From: Synaphobranchus kaupii
Lineage: Eukaryota; Chordata; Actinopteri; Anguilliformes; Synaphobranchidae
Reading direction: 5' to 3'
NCBI GenBank assembly: GCA_029718625.1
Contig: CM056380.1
Span: forward strand, 14,994,786-15,058,785
DNA length: 64,000 bases
Numbering within the stretch: position 1 is the first letter of the stretch; the number at the start of each line of letters is the position of its first letter. The notes beneath the pieces are model-generated. The model had not been told where the DNA came from. It saw nothing but the letters and a program-made list of their open reading frames with translations, and did not search any database. Both the position numbers and the translations under genes were made by a program. Below, one piece after another: positions 19,721 through 31,134 of the stretch.

Positions 19721-20185
19721 GCAAAGCCCCAGGAGAAGCCCCGGACCCCACGGCTGCTTAAGGAGGGAGGGAAACAGAACGGCTCAGTCTCCATGGGAAC
19801 AGGCTCTCCCAGTCACTCCCCCTGCAATGGGGAGCCCCCCAGCTCAGACTCGGAGCCCCTGGAGGGCGCACCTTCCCCCTCCTCCCACCCCCAGGCACCC
19901 GACGAGCCCAGGGAGCGCGCTCAGACCCTGTCGGAACTCAAGAAGCAGAGGGCGGCCGCCAAGATCCTCAGCTACCCCCTGCTGAACGGTCACCTGGGCA
20001 ACGGCTCCCTGAAGCTCCCGGAGAACGAGGCGGGGCCCGAGGACTCCGCCCGAATGCCCCTAGTGTCGTCCAATGGCAGCGCGGTCTACTACACCCCCGC
20101 CAGCGGGGACCCACCCCTCCTCCGGCTCAAGCAGCCAATCGAGGAGGAGGAGGTCGAGGACCACCACTGCTGCCGCGTCTCGTAG
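19721..20185 (+). CDS. ppp1r16b: Terminal coding exon of ppp1r16b-like protein (TIMAP)
   Basis: The acceptor TTTTCTGTCTTTCAG precedes an open frame of 154 codons plus stop (phase 0 assumed). The product is a Ser/Pro-rich linker, then S-E-L-K-K-Q-R-A-A-A-K-I, a V-Y-Y-T-P-A-S-G-D-P-P-L-L-R-L-K block, an acidic run and the C-terminus C-C-R-V-S. From memory of the family, the K-x-Q-R-A-A-A-K and G-D-P-P-L-L-x-L motifs and a prenylatable CaaX end are shared by PPP1R16A and PPP1R16B; the NG-rich segment and CR[IV]S ending fit PPP1R16B better. These proteins are membrane-anchored, ankyrin-repeat regulatory subunits of protein phosphatase 1; the PP1-binding and ankyrin exons would lie upstream. C-R-V-S fits a farnesylation signal. 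No preceding exon was found in the 19.7 kb upstream, implying a large repeat-filled intron. Confidence 0.8.
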   Translation, partial: AKPQEKPRTPRLLKEGGKQNGSVSMGTGSPSHSPCNGEPPSSDSEPLEGAPSPSSHPQAPDEPRERAQTLSELKKQRAAAKILSYPLLNGHLGNGSLKLPENEAGPEDSARMPLVSSNGSAVYYTPASGDPPLLRLKQPIEEEEVEDHHCCRVS

Positions 20186-20283
20186 GGTGCGGAAAGGGGC
20201 GGGGCCTCAGGTGCCATGGCAACAAGACCCAAGAGCGAGATGTAAAAATATTCTTATAGGATTTGGTGGGAGGGAGTCAGGCC

Positions 20284-20347
<64 letters not shown>

Positions 20348-20366
20348 ACTGTTTATGTGTGTGTTT

Positions 20367-20397
<31 letters not shown>

Positions 20398-20420
20398 ACT
20401 GTTTATGTGTGTGTTTGCGC

Positions 20421-20460
<40 letters not shown>

Positions 20461-20542
20461 GACTGTTTATGTGTGTGTTTGCGCGCGTGTGTGTGTGTGT
20501 GAGTGTGTGTGTATGTGTGACTGTTTATGTGTGTGTTTGCGC

Positions 20543-20578
<36 letters not shown>

Positions 20579-20700
20579 CTGTTTATGTGTGTGTTTGCGC
20601 GCGTGTGTGTGTGTGTATGTGTGACTGTTTATGTGTGTGTTTGTGTGTGTGTGTGTGTGTGTGTATACGTGTATGTGTGACTGTTTATGTGTGTGTTTGC

Positions 20701-20738
<38 letters not shown>

Positions 20739-20745
20739 ATGTGCA
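20284..20745. repeat. Compound (GT)n microsatellite with 60-70-bp higher-order unit
   Basis: (GT)n runs punctuated by GTGTGACTGTTTATGTGTGT and TTTGCGCG motifs that recur about seven times. Cys/Val-repeat open frames are artefacts. Confidence 0.95.
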
Positions 20746-20874
20746 TTCCCTGAAAGGTGAGGGACAGAAGTGACCAGGATGAGAGGTACTTACTCAGGTA
20801 TAAATATACAAATCATAGAGAGGGATCTGACCCACCAACCTAAATCTACCGAGCACTGCTGACCGCTCAAGGGA

Positions 20875-21005
<131 letters not shown>

Positions 21006-23662
21006 GGAAATCCCCTCAGTTCAAAGAAAACTAGAGTTGGGAAATATTTATCATTCTAAAGAGGAGGTTGCGTGGACGGAAAAGGGGTGATCTCCCTATG
21101 ACGTCAGCAGCAGAAAGGCGTAGGTGTAAACGTTAGATTTTAAAAGACACAATGTTCTGGGGCACTATGATGTGTGGTGGTGCATTTAGACTGTCTTTCA
21201 CAAGTTACATGTGCATCTTTGTTCTCACCCAGTAACCAAAAGAAGAAGAAAAAAATCTATATATATAAAAAAAACACAAAAAAACAAGGTCTTTTTGCCA
21301 TTTCAAACCAGGCACTTTCACAGTCAGTGCGTCATGAGTTAGCATTAGCCATGCTCTGAAACTGCTTGACTTTCCACTGTTGTTTCCATGTTCAGCGTTT
21401 CAATTGTTCATAGAGGCGATTTAAGAGTGGTGGAAAAAATTTTAAATGTGTACAGTCCAAAGTTGTTATTTATATAAATATATATAAAAAAATACTTGTG
21501 TATAGAGGCTACTGTTGAGTTTAGGTTTTGGAGGTATATTTAATGTGTTGAGTTCTGGGCAAGAGTAAAAATCCTGTATGCATTGTATGAATGAAAAAGT
21601 CTTTGAATGAGCTGATAATGTATATGGTCCCTTTAGGTATTGGGAAAGACGTGTATTCATGAGGTCAGAAGGTGAACTGTAAATGCGCTTCAAATGAATT
21701 TCAGAAAGGAATGATGTGTATGGATTGGACTCCACCACATTTTGTGTACGTCAACACATCACAGGGCTATACCATAATGTGAAGACGTGGGTGCGATGAA
21801 GGTCTTTGACACTTGACACTCGTGTATCAAGTAGTCTTGTAAATTCGGGGGAATCCCGAAAAATCTGATTCTGTAATCTTTCAAAATTTTTCCCTTACGC
21901 AAAGTAAAGGTCTATTTACGGCTATATAAATGCGTTGCTCAAGGAACCATTTTGAGACTAGTTCATTATTTCCTTGTATGGGTTTCTGTGGAGTTTTTCG
22001 CTTCGTTTGTTTTATTTCTTCTGTCCCCTTAAGCTGCTGGGTAGAGAATATCTCTGCTGAAAGTGAAGAGCTTTTAAAAGGCAATATCTTAGCGCACCAG
22101 TCATCTATTTTGTGTCTTGAATGTTGTCCGTTTAAATCTTTAGAATCATCCAACCAAAATTTACTATCAAGCTTCCAAGAATGAGTGATCGATTTTTTAA
22201 ATGTAGGGATTGTTCTGTTGTGCTGTGTGTTGCGTCAGTTCTTTTGTCTTTGTTGGGGCGTTTGATGGTATGCTCTAGGAAGAGAAGGAACCAGGTCTGC
22301 TGAGAAAGATACAGGGGGAAAAAATTTACAGGTTTAGAAAAACGTGGTCCTGTCTGCGACGGGGTAGTCGGGGACAACCGTACCGTCCAAATTCAGTATG
22401 AACGTCCCCGGATCTCTGTGGAGGAGCGTACGGTGGGCTCTTCGAAGGTCACTGCAGATGAAGGCGTGAGATGACGAGACCGGTTTTAGAACTTTTTCTG
22501 GACAAATTTTGTTTTGGTGTGAACTACTGAGTTCTGAAACGGCTGCTGTTATCCTCAGGATTCTACACTTCAAATTTGAGTCCAGAATTAAGGAAGAGGA
22601 GGGGCCAACTCGCAATGGAAACGGTGATTTTGCAACCTCCATTTGATGTGGACTATGTAGCTGTTACTCAGTAGCATTCTAGGTTTTTATTATTATTAAT
22701 GGGGGAAATGAGCAGTTTTGATCAGAACCCAGGAGATTCTCTCCAGTGCCAAAGTGTGAGTCATCTGCAGAAAGAGGGGGCTTTGCGCAAAGGGGGGGGC
22801 AGTTCTCTCTAAGCAAGCTGCCCCGCCCATTACAGGCTCCTCCAATCCAGGGCTCACACCCCTTCCCCTTCATCCAATCAAGTTCCGCCTGCACTTCCAC
22901 ACCCTTTTTGTATAGTGTCAAAGTTCTGTACAGTTGTCTAAATATGATTTTGGTTGGGTGTTAAAGAAAAGGCTATAGTTATTGTTGTTGTTGTTATTGT
23001 GACAATTACTTTTTTTTTTAAGAATGTCAGAGGGTTATTGGTACTCTGACTATGCACAACTTTCAATAAGTATGAGAAGTACAGTATAATAGCTACTTTG
23101 TAAATACGAATGGCTTCAAGAAGCATTCTGCTGTTGTCAGTTACTCCAAGTTCCCACAAAGAGGTTTATATTCAATATCTATAAATAATTATGCTAAGAA
23201 TTGTCTAAAATCTGATTTTCAATGATGACAAAGCTGTAGAATACAGTCTGGTCACAAGCCTTGTACGCTACACAGATATACTGTAGAATATTTAATTGAC
23301 CTTAATTAAAGGAAGGACCTGTCCTGAGCAAAGGAAGGAGTCAGCTAAAGGTCTACCTATACAAGTCAAGTCAGAATGAGGAAAAGTGCTGTTTCAATGA
23401 AATGAGAAAAGTGACGCTTCAACCACACATCTGGCTTTAAAAAGATCATTGCTTCTTCCATTTTTAACCCACTGCGGTTTCATTCGAGTGCTTCTGAGGA
23501 CTGCCCGTCAGCGTTCACTTCCTGATAGCTGAAAAACAAATTAGGTTCTCCCGTTGTGTATTAGATCTTATATTGTTAAGGAGAAGAAAAAAAAAACATA
23601 ATTTAAAAACTACTGATTTTGTAATTACTGGAAAATACTGATGGTTGTATTAACATATTTTG

Positions 23663-23668
23663 AATAAA
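23663..23668 (+). promoter_or_regulatory. ppp1r16b: Polyadenylation signal AATAAA
   Basis: AATAAA in TTTTGAATAAATTGTATATT, followed by a TGTGCTTATGACTTTA region rich in GT/T. This is the best candidate end for the ppp1r16b transcript. Other AATAAA sites further upstream cannot be excluded. Confidence 0.5.
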
Positions 23669-23774
23669 TTGTATATTTTGCTCAGTTTGTGCTTATGACT
23701 TTACTTTTGTTTGTTGGTTGCCTGTGTAGTGTACATGGTGAGGTAAAGTCTTAGGTAAAATCCAGTCATTCAGG

Positions 23775-24205
23775 CCATATGGGTAAACTTCTCTTTCTGT
23801 CAGGACAACTTGTGTATTTAAGTAACATGTTTTAATGAATGAATGTGCTGCATAATTATTTTGGTTTGGCGCTGAATGGATCTGCTTTAGTACTGCACTG
23901 GAGCACGGGCATCTCCCCCCGCTAAACAGGAGATGACCAGAAACCCCCCATACTAAAGCAGATCCAAACAACAGATGGAAGCTGGGGTGGTGGAGGGTGA
24001 CGGCAAATTTCCTTTAACACAGCAGCATAAGCAGCGTGTCAGAAAGCAGAGAGAACGGATTCTTGGTTTAAAAAGGGCGCTCCATTAGAGGTGTGCGCAT
24101 GTGATTGGTTGAGTTATGGGACGCGTGGTTGCTAGCCGACTGCGGTCGGCTACAGCGAGAGGTTTTCCCAACAGAACTCATTAATCATTCGCGATGCTCA
24201 TTTTT
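23775..24205. repeat. Dispersed repeat E, copy 1, with long hairpin
   Basis: Shares with 60420-60905, in order: TCAGGACAAC, TTTTAATGAATG, AATTATTTTGGTTTGGCG, GGAGCACGGGCATCTC, AGGAGATGACCAGAAACCCC, AAAGCAGATCCAAACAACAG, GAAGCTGGGGTGGTGGAGG, ATGTGATTGGTTGAG and TCGGCTACAGCGAGAG. At 23878-23967 GGATCTGCTTTAGTA and TACTAAAGCAGATCC form a perfect 15-bp stem, with an inner CATCTCC/GGAGATG stem. Class unknown. Confidence 0.7.
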
Positions 24206-24388
24206 TGCTGCAGAACTGTTATCTACTGTCACAGGTCATAACTGTCGGCAGGTTTTTAACTGTTGTCAACTGTTTTTTTTGCTGAGAAATGTATTGGCGC
24301 ATTACACAAATTACTGTCTATGTGATTTGCGTTTGGGCTCTATGAAATTGCATTACCCGGTTAGGCACAGAGAGCAGTAGCCTAGCAC

Positions 24389-24537
24389 ACAGTAAAATGT
24401 CCAGTGTTATTTCAACTCTAACAGTGTACATATGAGCCTGATCTGGCCAGAGTAGGCTCATATGTACACTGCTAGAGTTCAATCAACACTGTTAGAGTTG
24501 AATTAACACTGGACATTTTTGCTGTGAATTTACTGTG
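24389..24537. mobile_element. Palindromic MITE
   Basis: The arms ACAGTAAAATGTCCAGTGTT ... and ... AACACTGGACATTTTTGCTG are inverted repeats. A second inverted pair, CAGTGTACATATGAGCCT and AGGCTCATATGTACACTG, sits near the centre around GATCTGGCCAGA. This is a common fish short foldback element. No target duplication could be fixed. Confidence 0.8.
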
Positions 24538-24639
24538 CATCTGTTTTAGCCTTCAGATGCAGACCTAGCCACTGCTACTCTGTGGCTTTACTGTAGATTC
24601 TCCCTACTTGACTTGTCTGCTCTGTCTCTCTGAATCAGG

Positions 24640-24800
24640 TGCTAGCTGAGTGTAAGAACATGAGAATACATAAAGAGAACAGGCTGTTCTGCCCATATAG
24701 AACATAAGAATACGTAATGATGAGAACAGGCTATTCTGCCCATATAGAACATAAGAATATGTAATGATGAGAAGAGGCCATTCGGCCCATCTAGGCTCAT
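24640..24800. repeat. Tandem repeat, about 50-bp unit, 3 diverged copies
   Basis: AACATAAGAATACGTAATGA and GAACAGGCTATTCTGCCCAT recur three times, ending in GGCCATTCGGCCCATCTAGG. The sense is a repeated piece of a dispersed fish element. Confidence 0.75.
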
Positions 24801-25221
24801 CAATTGTCCACAGAGTAGACGGCGAACACCTCAAGCCTATACTCTATCCCTGTTCTTACTTAAAACTCTCTCAATACCACAGACTTCACTACTAAATCTA
24901 GCTACTGCGATAAAAAGTGCCAAGCAAGTACTCATTTTCCCATTTATGACCGACCAGAGAGTGATTACACTGTAAGGTCAAGATTAATTTCAAGCTATAA
25001 CTGTCAGGGACTGCACCAACTGTCACCTTGCTTCAAAGCAAAGATCGACTAAATTAAATTGTGTAAAACAAAGAACGCACCACCGCCGACATCCTCCGTA
25101 GTACTTGCGTGTACAACTAAATCAAAGGGGCGGATTGTGCAGGTGGGGGACCAGCGAGACGGACTGTTAGAGGCAGTGTTGGGGAGTGGTTTAACTGCAT
25201 GTCGTTAAACTAGTAGTTTAA

Positions 25222-25640
25222 TTAGATTTGGCATCCTCGATAGCTCGTTTGGGGGCTTATGTTGCGGTGGGTCTCTGTGTCGTGGAGTCTCTCAATTCGG
25301 GGCACAGATGGCGCTCGCATTGCCCTCTGAGGCAGCACGGTTTCCGTGGAGACGTGGCCCCCCCTCTCCCCCTCACTTTGTGCAGCTGTCAGGATGCCCC
25401 GCCCATCACTTGGCAGGGGAGCCCTGCGCCTCCCATATACCAGCCTCTCAGAAAAAACACACATTTTGTGGATGCGGGGGTCGGGGGAGGTCAAGCCGCT
25501 GGAAAGCCCGCACGCTGCCCACATCAATCACACGGCCGTGACTCTTTCTGGGAAGATGGGAGAGAGACGGAGGGAGAAAACCGCAGAGACCAAGACCATG
25601 TTTCTGTCTCTGGGAATATCAAAACTGTGTATGAATTAAT
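25222..25640. other. GC-rich island without recognisable gene
   Basis: Unlike its AT-rich surroundings this is GC-rich and open in several frames on both strands (up to about 145 codons). None of the translations shows a domain or consistent exon boundaries. It could be a regulatory island or an unknown repeat. I do not call a gene. Confidence 0.3.
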
Positions 25641-26035
25641 ATGTGCGGATGCATATTTAAGTTAATACAGTAGAATCTACCAAATATTTGCAAATGCATA
25701 TTTCATTTGTGAATACAGCAGAATCTACCAAATATGTTTGGATGGATATTTAATTTCTGAATATTCAGTAAAATCTCCCAAATATGTGTGAATGCACATT
25801 TAATTTCTGAATATACCGTAGAATCTGTATATTTTGCACATTCACAATTGGCTACTCCCTTTTTAATACAACCTTTGTTGAAAACAATAATTGATAGTAA
25901 TAATGGATAATTGATTATAGCTAACCACTAATCAATAAATATGTATAATATGTACAAACCAGCTAATCACTAATCAATGAATATGTATAATATGTACAAA
26001 CCAGCTAACCACTAATCAATGAATATAATATGTAC
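25640..26035. repeat. Two short diverged tandem arrays
   Basis: 25640-25830: about 60-bp units with AGAATCTACCAAATATGT-like cores, four diverged copies. 25915-26035: about 40-bp units of CCACTAATCAATGAATATGT with ATAATATGTACAAACCAGCT, three copies. Confidence 0.75.
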
Positions 26036-26163
26036 AAATGCATCTAATATATGTATGTATGGATAAAAGCATAGTAGGTACAACACAAAAAATAAAAAGC
26101 CATACATTTACAACTATAACTTAAACACATGACATTGAGCCCACCTTGGCCTTCATCAGATGA

Positions 26164-26200
26164 CAGATGTAGGAAGATACAGAATGGATACAACAACGGA
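26164..26200. repeat. Single copy related to the 46-bp satellite
   Basis: CAGATGTAGGAAGATACAGA followed by ATGGATACAACAACGG matches the satellite unit 660 bp away. In particular it matches the aberrant array unit at about 27152-27186, which also reads GATG and AGAACGGATAC. It is embedded in unique sequence. Confidence 0.75.
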
Positions 26201-26826
26201 AGTAAGTCCTTTGACTCCCTCCTCGTTAAATTCAATTTGAGATGGGTTTTTCGAGTGGAAGAATACTCAAGATAAAGATGAAGGAAATAGCAGAAGTATA
26301 ATCTTTTATTAAATGGTCAAATGTTGATTCAACATGGGAAAACCACAAACCTACGCAGAGGATTCAGAATTCCCCGAACAATAACAAACATTAGTTTTTA
26401 CAATATCATAACTCCTCCTTTACGTTGCTAATACACCAATGATATGTGGTAACACCTTTTCATAATATCTTATTTTATCCAATAACAAATTAGGCACAAC
26501 ATTAATATGTTATATGACCTGTTCTTACCCTATGCGCTTGAGGGCACTCTTGATCTATCAAATAAAATTGTTTGTGAACTCTCCTCCCACCTGTTAGGTC
26601 AGCACGATCTATAAGTTCAACTCCTGCTTTGTTATGGAACACAGGAGGAAAACATTCCTGTTTTGACTGGTGTGCTAGATGCCCTCGTCCTTGCTGACAG
26701 AGAACTATCCTGCACCCTCTCACAACCCCCCATCTCAGTACTTTTCCACTAGATCTTGACTGTATTATTTAATTATTTATATATTTGCATATGAGGCTTT
26801 CTTGGGCCTACGGCTTACTTCCACAT

Positions 26827-28951
26827 AATCCAGACGTAGGAAGATACAGTACAGATGCAACAAAGACCTCGTAATCCAGACGTAGGAAGATACAGTACAG
26901 ATGCAACAAAGACCTCGTAATCCAGACGTAGGAAGATACAGTACAGATACAACAAAGACCTCGTAATCCAGACGTAGGAAGATACAGTACAGATACAACA
27001 AAGACCTCGTAATCCAGACGTAGGAAGATACAGTACAGATGCAACAAAGACCTCGTAATCCAGACGTAGGAAGATACAGTACAGATGCAACAAAGACCTC
27101 GTAATCCAGACGTAGGAAGATACAGTACAGATGCAACAAAGACCTCGTAATCCAGATGTAGGAAGATACAGAACGGATACAACAAAGACCTCGTAATCCA
27201 GACGTAGGAAGATACAGTACAGATACAACAAAGACCTCGTAATCCAGACGTAGGAAGATACAGTACAGATGCAACAAAGACCTCGTAATCCAGACGTAGG
27301 AAGATACAGTACAGATACAACAAAGACCTCGTAATCCAGACGTAGGAAGATACAGTACAGATGCAACAAAGACCTCGTAATCCAGACGTAGGAAGATACA
27401 GTACAGATGCAACAAAGACCTCGTAATCCAGACGTAGGAAGATACAGTACAGATGCAACAAAGACCTCGTAATCCAGACGTAGGAAGATACAGTACAGAT
27501 ACAACAAAGACCTCGTAATCCAGACGTAGGAAGATACAGTACGGATACAACAAAGACCTCGTAATCCAGACGTAGGAAGATACAGTACGGATACAACAAA
27601 GACCTCGTAATCCAGACGTAGGAAGATACAGTACAGATGCAACAAAGACCTCGTAATCCAGACGTAGGAAGATACAGTACAGATGCAACAAAGACCTCGT
27701 AATCCAGACGTAGGAAGATACAGTACGGATACAACAAAGACCTCGTAATCCAGACGTAGGAAGATACAGTACGGATACAACAAAGACCTCGTAATCCAGA
27801 CGTAGGAAGATACAGTACAGATGCAACAAAGACCTCGTAATCCAGACGTAGGAAGATACAGTACAGATGCAACAAAGACCTCGTAATCCAGACGTAGGAA
27901 GATACAGTACAGATGCAACAAAGACCTCGTAATCCAGACGTAGGAAGATACAGTACAGATACAACAAAGACCTCGTAATCCAGACGTAGGAAGATACAGT
28001 ACGGATACAACAAAGACCTCGTAATCCAGACGTAGGAAGATACAATACGGATACAACAAAGACCTCGTAATCCAGACGTAGGAAGATACAGTACGGATAC
28101 AACAAAGACCTCGTAATCCAGACGTAGGAAGATACAGTACAGATGCAACAAAGACCTCGTAATCCAGACGTAGGAAGATACAGTACAGATGCAACAAAGA
28201 CCTCGTAATCCAGACGTAGGAAGATACAGTACGGATACAACAAAGACCTCGTAATCCAGACGTAGGAAGATACAGTACGGATACAACAAAGGCCTCGTAA
28301 TCCAGACGTAGGTAGATACAGTACGGATACAACAAAGACCTCGTAATCCAGACGTAGGAAGATACAGTACAGATACAACAAAGACCTCGTAATCCAGACG
28401 TAGGAAGATACAGTACAGATACAACAAAGACCTCGTAATCCAGACGTAGGAAGATACAGTACAGATACAACAAAGACCTCGTAATCCAGACGTAGGAAGA
28501 TACAGTACAGATACAACAAAGACCTCGTAATCCGCAGACGTAGGAAGATACAGTACAGATACAACAAAGACCTCGTAATCCAGACGTAGGAAGATACAGT
28601 ACAGATACAACAAAGACCTCGTAATCCAGACGTAGGAAGATACAGTACAGATACAACAAAGACCTCGTAATCCGCAGACGTAGGAAGATACAGTACAGAT
28701 ACAACAAAGACCTCGTAATCCAGACGTAGGAAGATACAGTACAGATACAACAAAGACCTCGTAATCCAGACGTAGGAAGATACAGTACAGATACAACAAA
28801 GACCTCGTAATCCAGACGTAGGAAGATACAGTACAGATACAACAAAGACCTCGTAATCCAGACGTAGGAAGATACAGTACAGATACAACAAAGACCTCGT
28901 AATCCAGACGTAGGAAGATACAGTACAGATACAACAAAGACCTCGTAATCC
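26827..28951. repeat. 46-bp satellite array, about 46 copies, with higher-order repeats
   Basis: The unit is AATCCAGACGTAGGAAGATA + CAGTACAGATACAACAAAGA + CCTCGT. Three unit types are defined by AGATGC, AGATAC and GGATAC. Units 12-21 read gc,gc,gc,ac,gg,gg,gc,gc,gg,gg, and units 22-32 repeat this order with one extra gg. The last 13 or so units are all AGATAC. Two 48-bp units (AATCCGCAGACG, at about 28530 and 28670) are 140 bp apart. The unit has no stops in any minus frame, producing three overlapping artefactual open frames of over 700 codons. Confidence 0.97.
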
Positions 28952-28989
28952 AAAAACAAAGGAGTGAGCTATGGCGCATATTCCGCATA

Positions 28990-31130
28990 TACTATTAGCC
29001 AGAAAGTTTTAAAGGGACTCCTGAACTACTTACAGTTAAATGAGCAGCCTGTGTGAGTTTCGGCTGAATGGCGTATACATTCTGTATTATTATTTTCTAT
29101 TATTATCAATTGAAATACAAAATTATTAACATTATTCCATATCACTATTGTCATTTTCATGTATGTGGCACTAGTGACGTGGACAGGGTGATATGTAGGA
29201 GGTGACTCATGTTTCTATGTGACTTAGCATGTAACAGACACTCTGGGTTGATGTGCTTGGTGTAGGAGGTAAGCTCCCACATGCAGAATGACTCCAATAA
29301 GGTCCTTTGTTCATGATAAGCTGTTTAATGGAGCAGCGTAGCCCAGCGGACTCATAAATCAGTAAATGCAAGCCACACGGGATCATTCGTTGATGTGGTC
29401 CAGATTTAACTGTAATGTACAGCAAATTACACAGATTACTGGAACAAGGGGGGGGGGGGGGGGGGGGGGTCTTCTTCAAAATAAAACACCTTTGACAAAG
29501 TTCTGAATTGTCCATTTTTGAAATGAGCCATCTGAATGTGACTTTAACAAGCAGACCTGTCCATGTTAAAGCTGGACACTCTCTCCAGTAAATGTAACAG
29601 GTCTTATGAATGGGGCTTTTATTTGTGTGAATACCGTCAGATTGGCAAGAGCAATAAATCCTCACGTGCTTATATGGAAATTTGGACAATGGTGGTAAAT
29701 CACATGACTGTGGTGGTTCGTGGGGGGGGGCACATTAACCCCTTTCTCCCCAGACTGTCCTCTGCATTGTGCCTGTGCTGGGATTCTTGTCCGTGGCATT
29801 CAGTCCCTGCCAGCTGGCTCGAACCCCCAGTCGCCATCCACTCGCACTGTGGATCGCTGCCAGCACCCCTCATGACACCCCCCATCCCAGCTCCATCTAA
29901 TAGACAACACCCCCCCCCCCCCACACGGCTCATTCTGTTGCTGCGCCCCCTCCCGCGATCAGCTTGGCCAAGTAGGTTCTGCTCCAGTTCACACTACAAG
30001 TTAGCTCAGAAACGAGATTGAAAACGACATTTTTTCCCCCCAACTTTCCAAGTTACTTTTGCCTTAAACATGCATCCCTACCAAATAATATCGTACACAA
30101 GGATTGTGAGCTTCTTTACTGTCCATTTTAAATGCAAAATCTTCACAGCTATGTGCAGCCATACTGTATATTCCTACAGGGCCGCCGGGTGAAATTCCTG
30201 TGCCCGGCACAACATTTTCTTTGTGTGTATCATTCAATAATATTCACCACAAGTTTAGAGACCATTGGGCCTGACACTCCTCCTGGGCCCGGGACAACGT
30301 ACCCGGTTACACCCCCCCTCCCCACCACATCCCCCTCGCATGACTGAGTCCCTGCGTTCCTCCCCCATACTGTACATTCTAAGAGAGCCTTTCATGCGCC
30401 CGTGAATACGAACAGTTGAATTTCCTTGTTTACGGTGCTCCGTGGTTACAGGTCACACACTCTAACATGGGACAGACGTCAGCTGATTTCCTTAAGGCTT
30501 TTCTCAAAGGGAAACCAGGCTACTCCAGGTCATTGTGTTCTCTTAATGATAAAGATAATAATTACCCAAACATTTCTCATTTAAGAGCACACATTTAAAA
30601 CTTGTCTTGAGATACTGTAGGCCACACATCTCTAGATATTTCCTGTTAGTTTAAGATGTTAAATGGTAGGTAATTGTACAGTGTATAGTTGAAGACAATT
30701 CAAGCAACTAAAGCAAGTGAAGTTAACGCTGGAGATTTTACTGTGCATTACAAACCAATATATAGTCTTTTTTTCTTATTAATAAAATTTGTTGGTTTTG
30801 TTCAGATATATCCCATGGAACCAATAATAATAATTGATATATTTTGCAATATACTTCTATATCTTATTCAATACATTTCTTGATATGACTAAAAATATAG
30901 TATAGTATATTTCAACTAAAAGTTTCTTCTAAAAGGCAGAAAGTATCGAAACAGCCTTCTGTGGTTACAGAAAATGATGTACTTGCAGATCTAGACGACA
31001 ACAGAAGCACTGGTTTAACCCCAGAAAACCTCCCCTTGCCGGGCGAGAGTGTTAGCGTGCTGCCTCATAGAACCCCAGAAAATCTCCTTCTCTGTGGGCT
31101 TCTGTGTTAAAATTACATTACATTAAATCC
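28990..31130. other. No gene recognised
   Basis: Unique and low-complexity sequence. It includes a poly-G run at about 29449-29469 and C runs at about 29906-29922. No domain was recognised in the open frames at 29207-30021. Confidence 0.45.
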
Positions 31131-31134
31131 AAAA

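Noticed and set aside
25228..25665. 145-codon frame in a GC-rich island
   Set aside because: Multiple competing frames on both strands, no domain, no splice sites I can support.
26827..28951. CRISPR-like array
   Set aside because: Units are contiguous without unique spacers, and the genome is vertebrate.
26777..28988. Three open frames of 704-726 codons on the minus strand
   Set aside because: All are readings of the same 46-bp satellite in three frames; no start context, domain or non-repetitive part.
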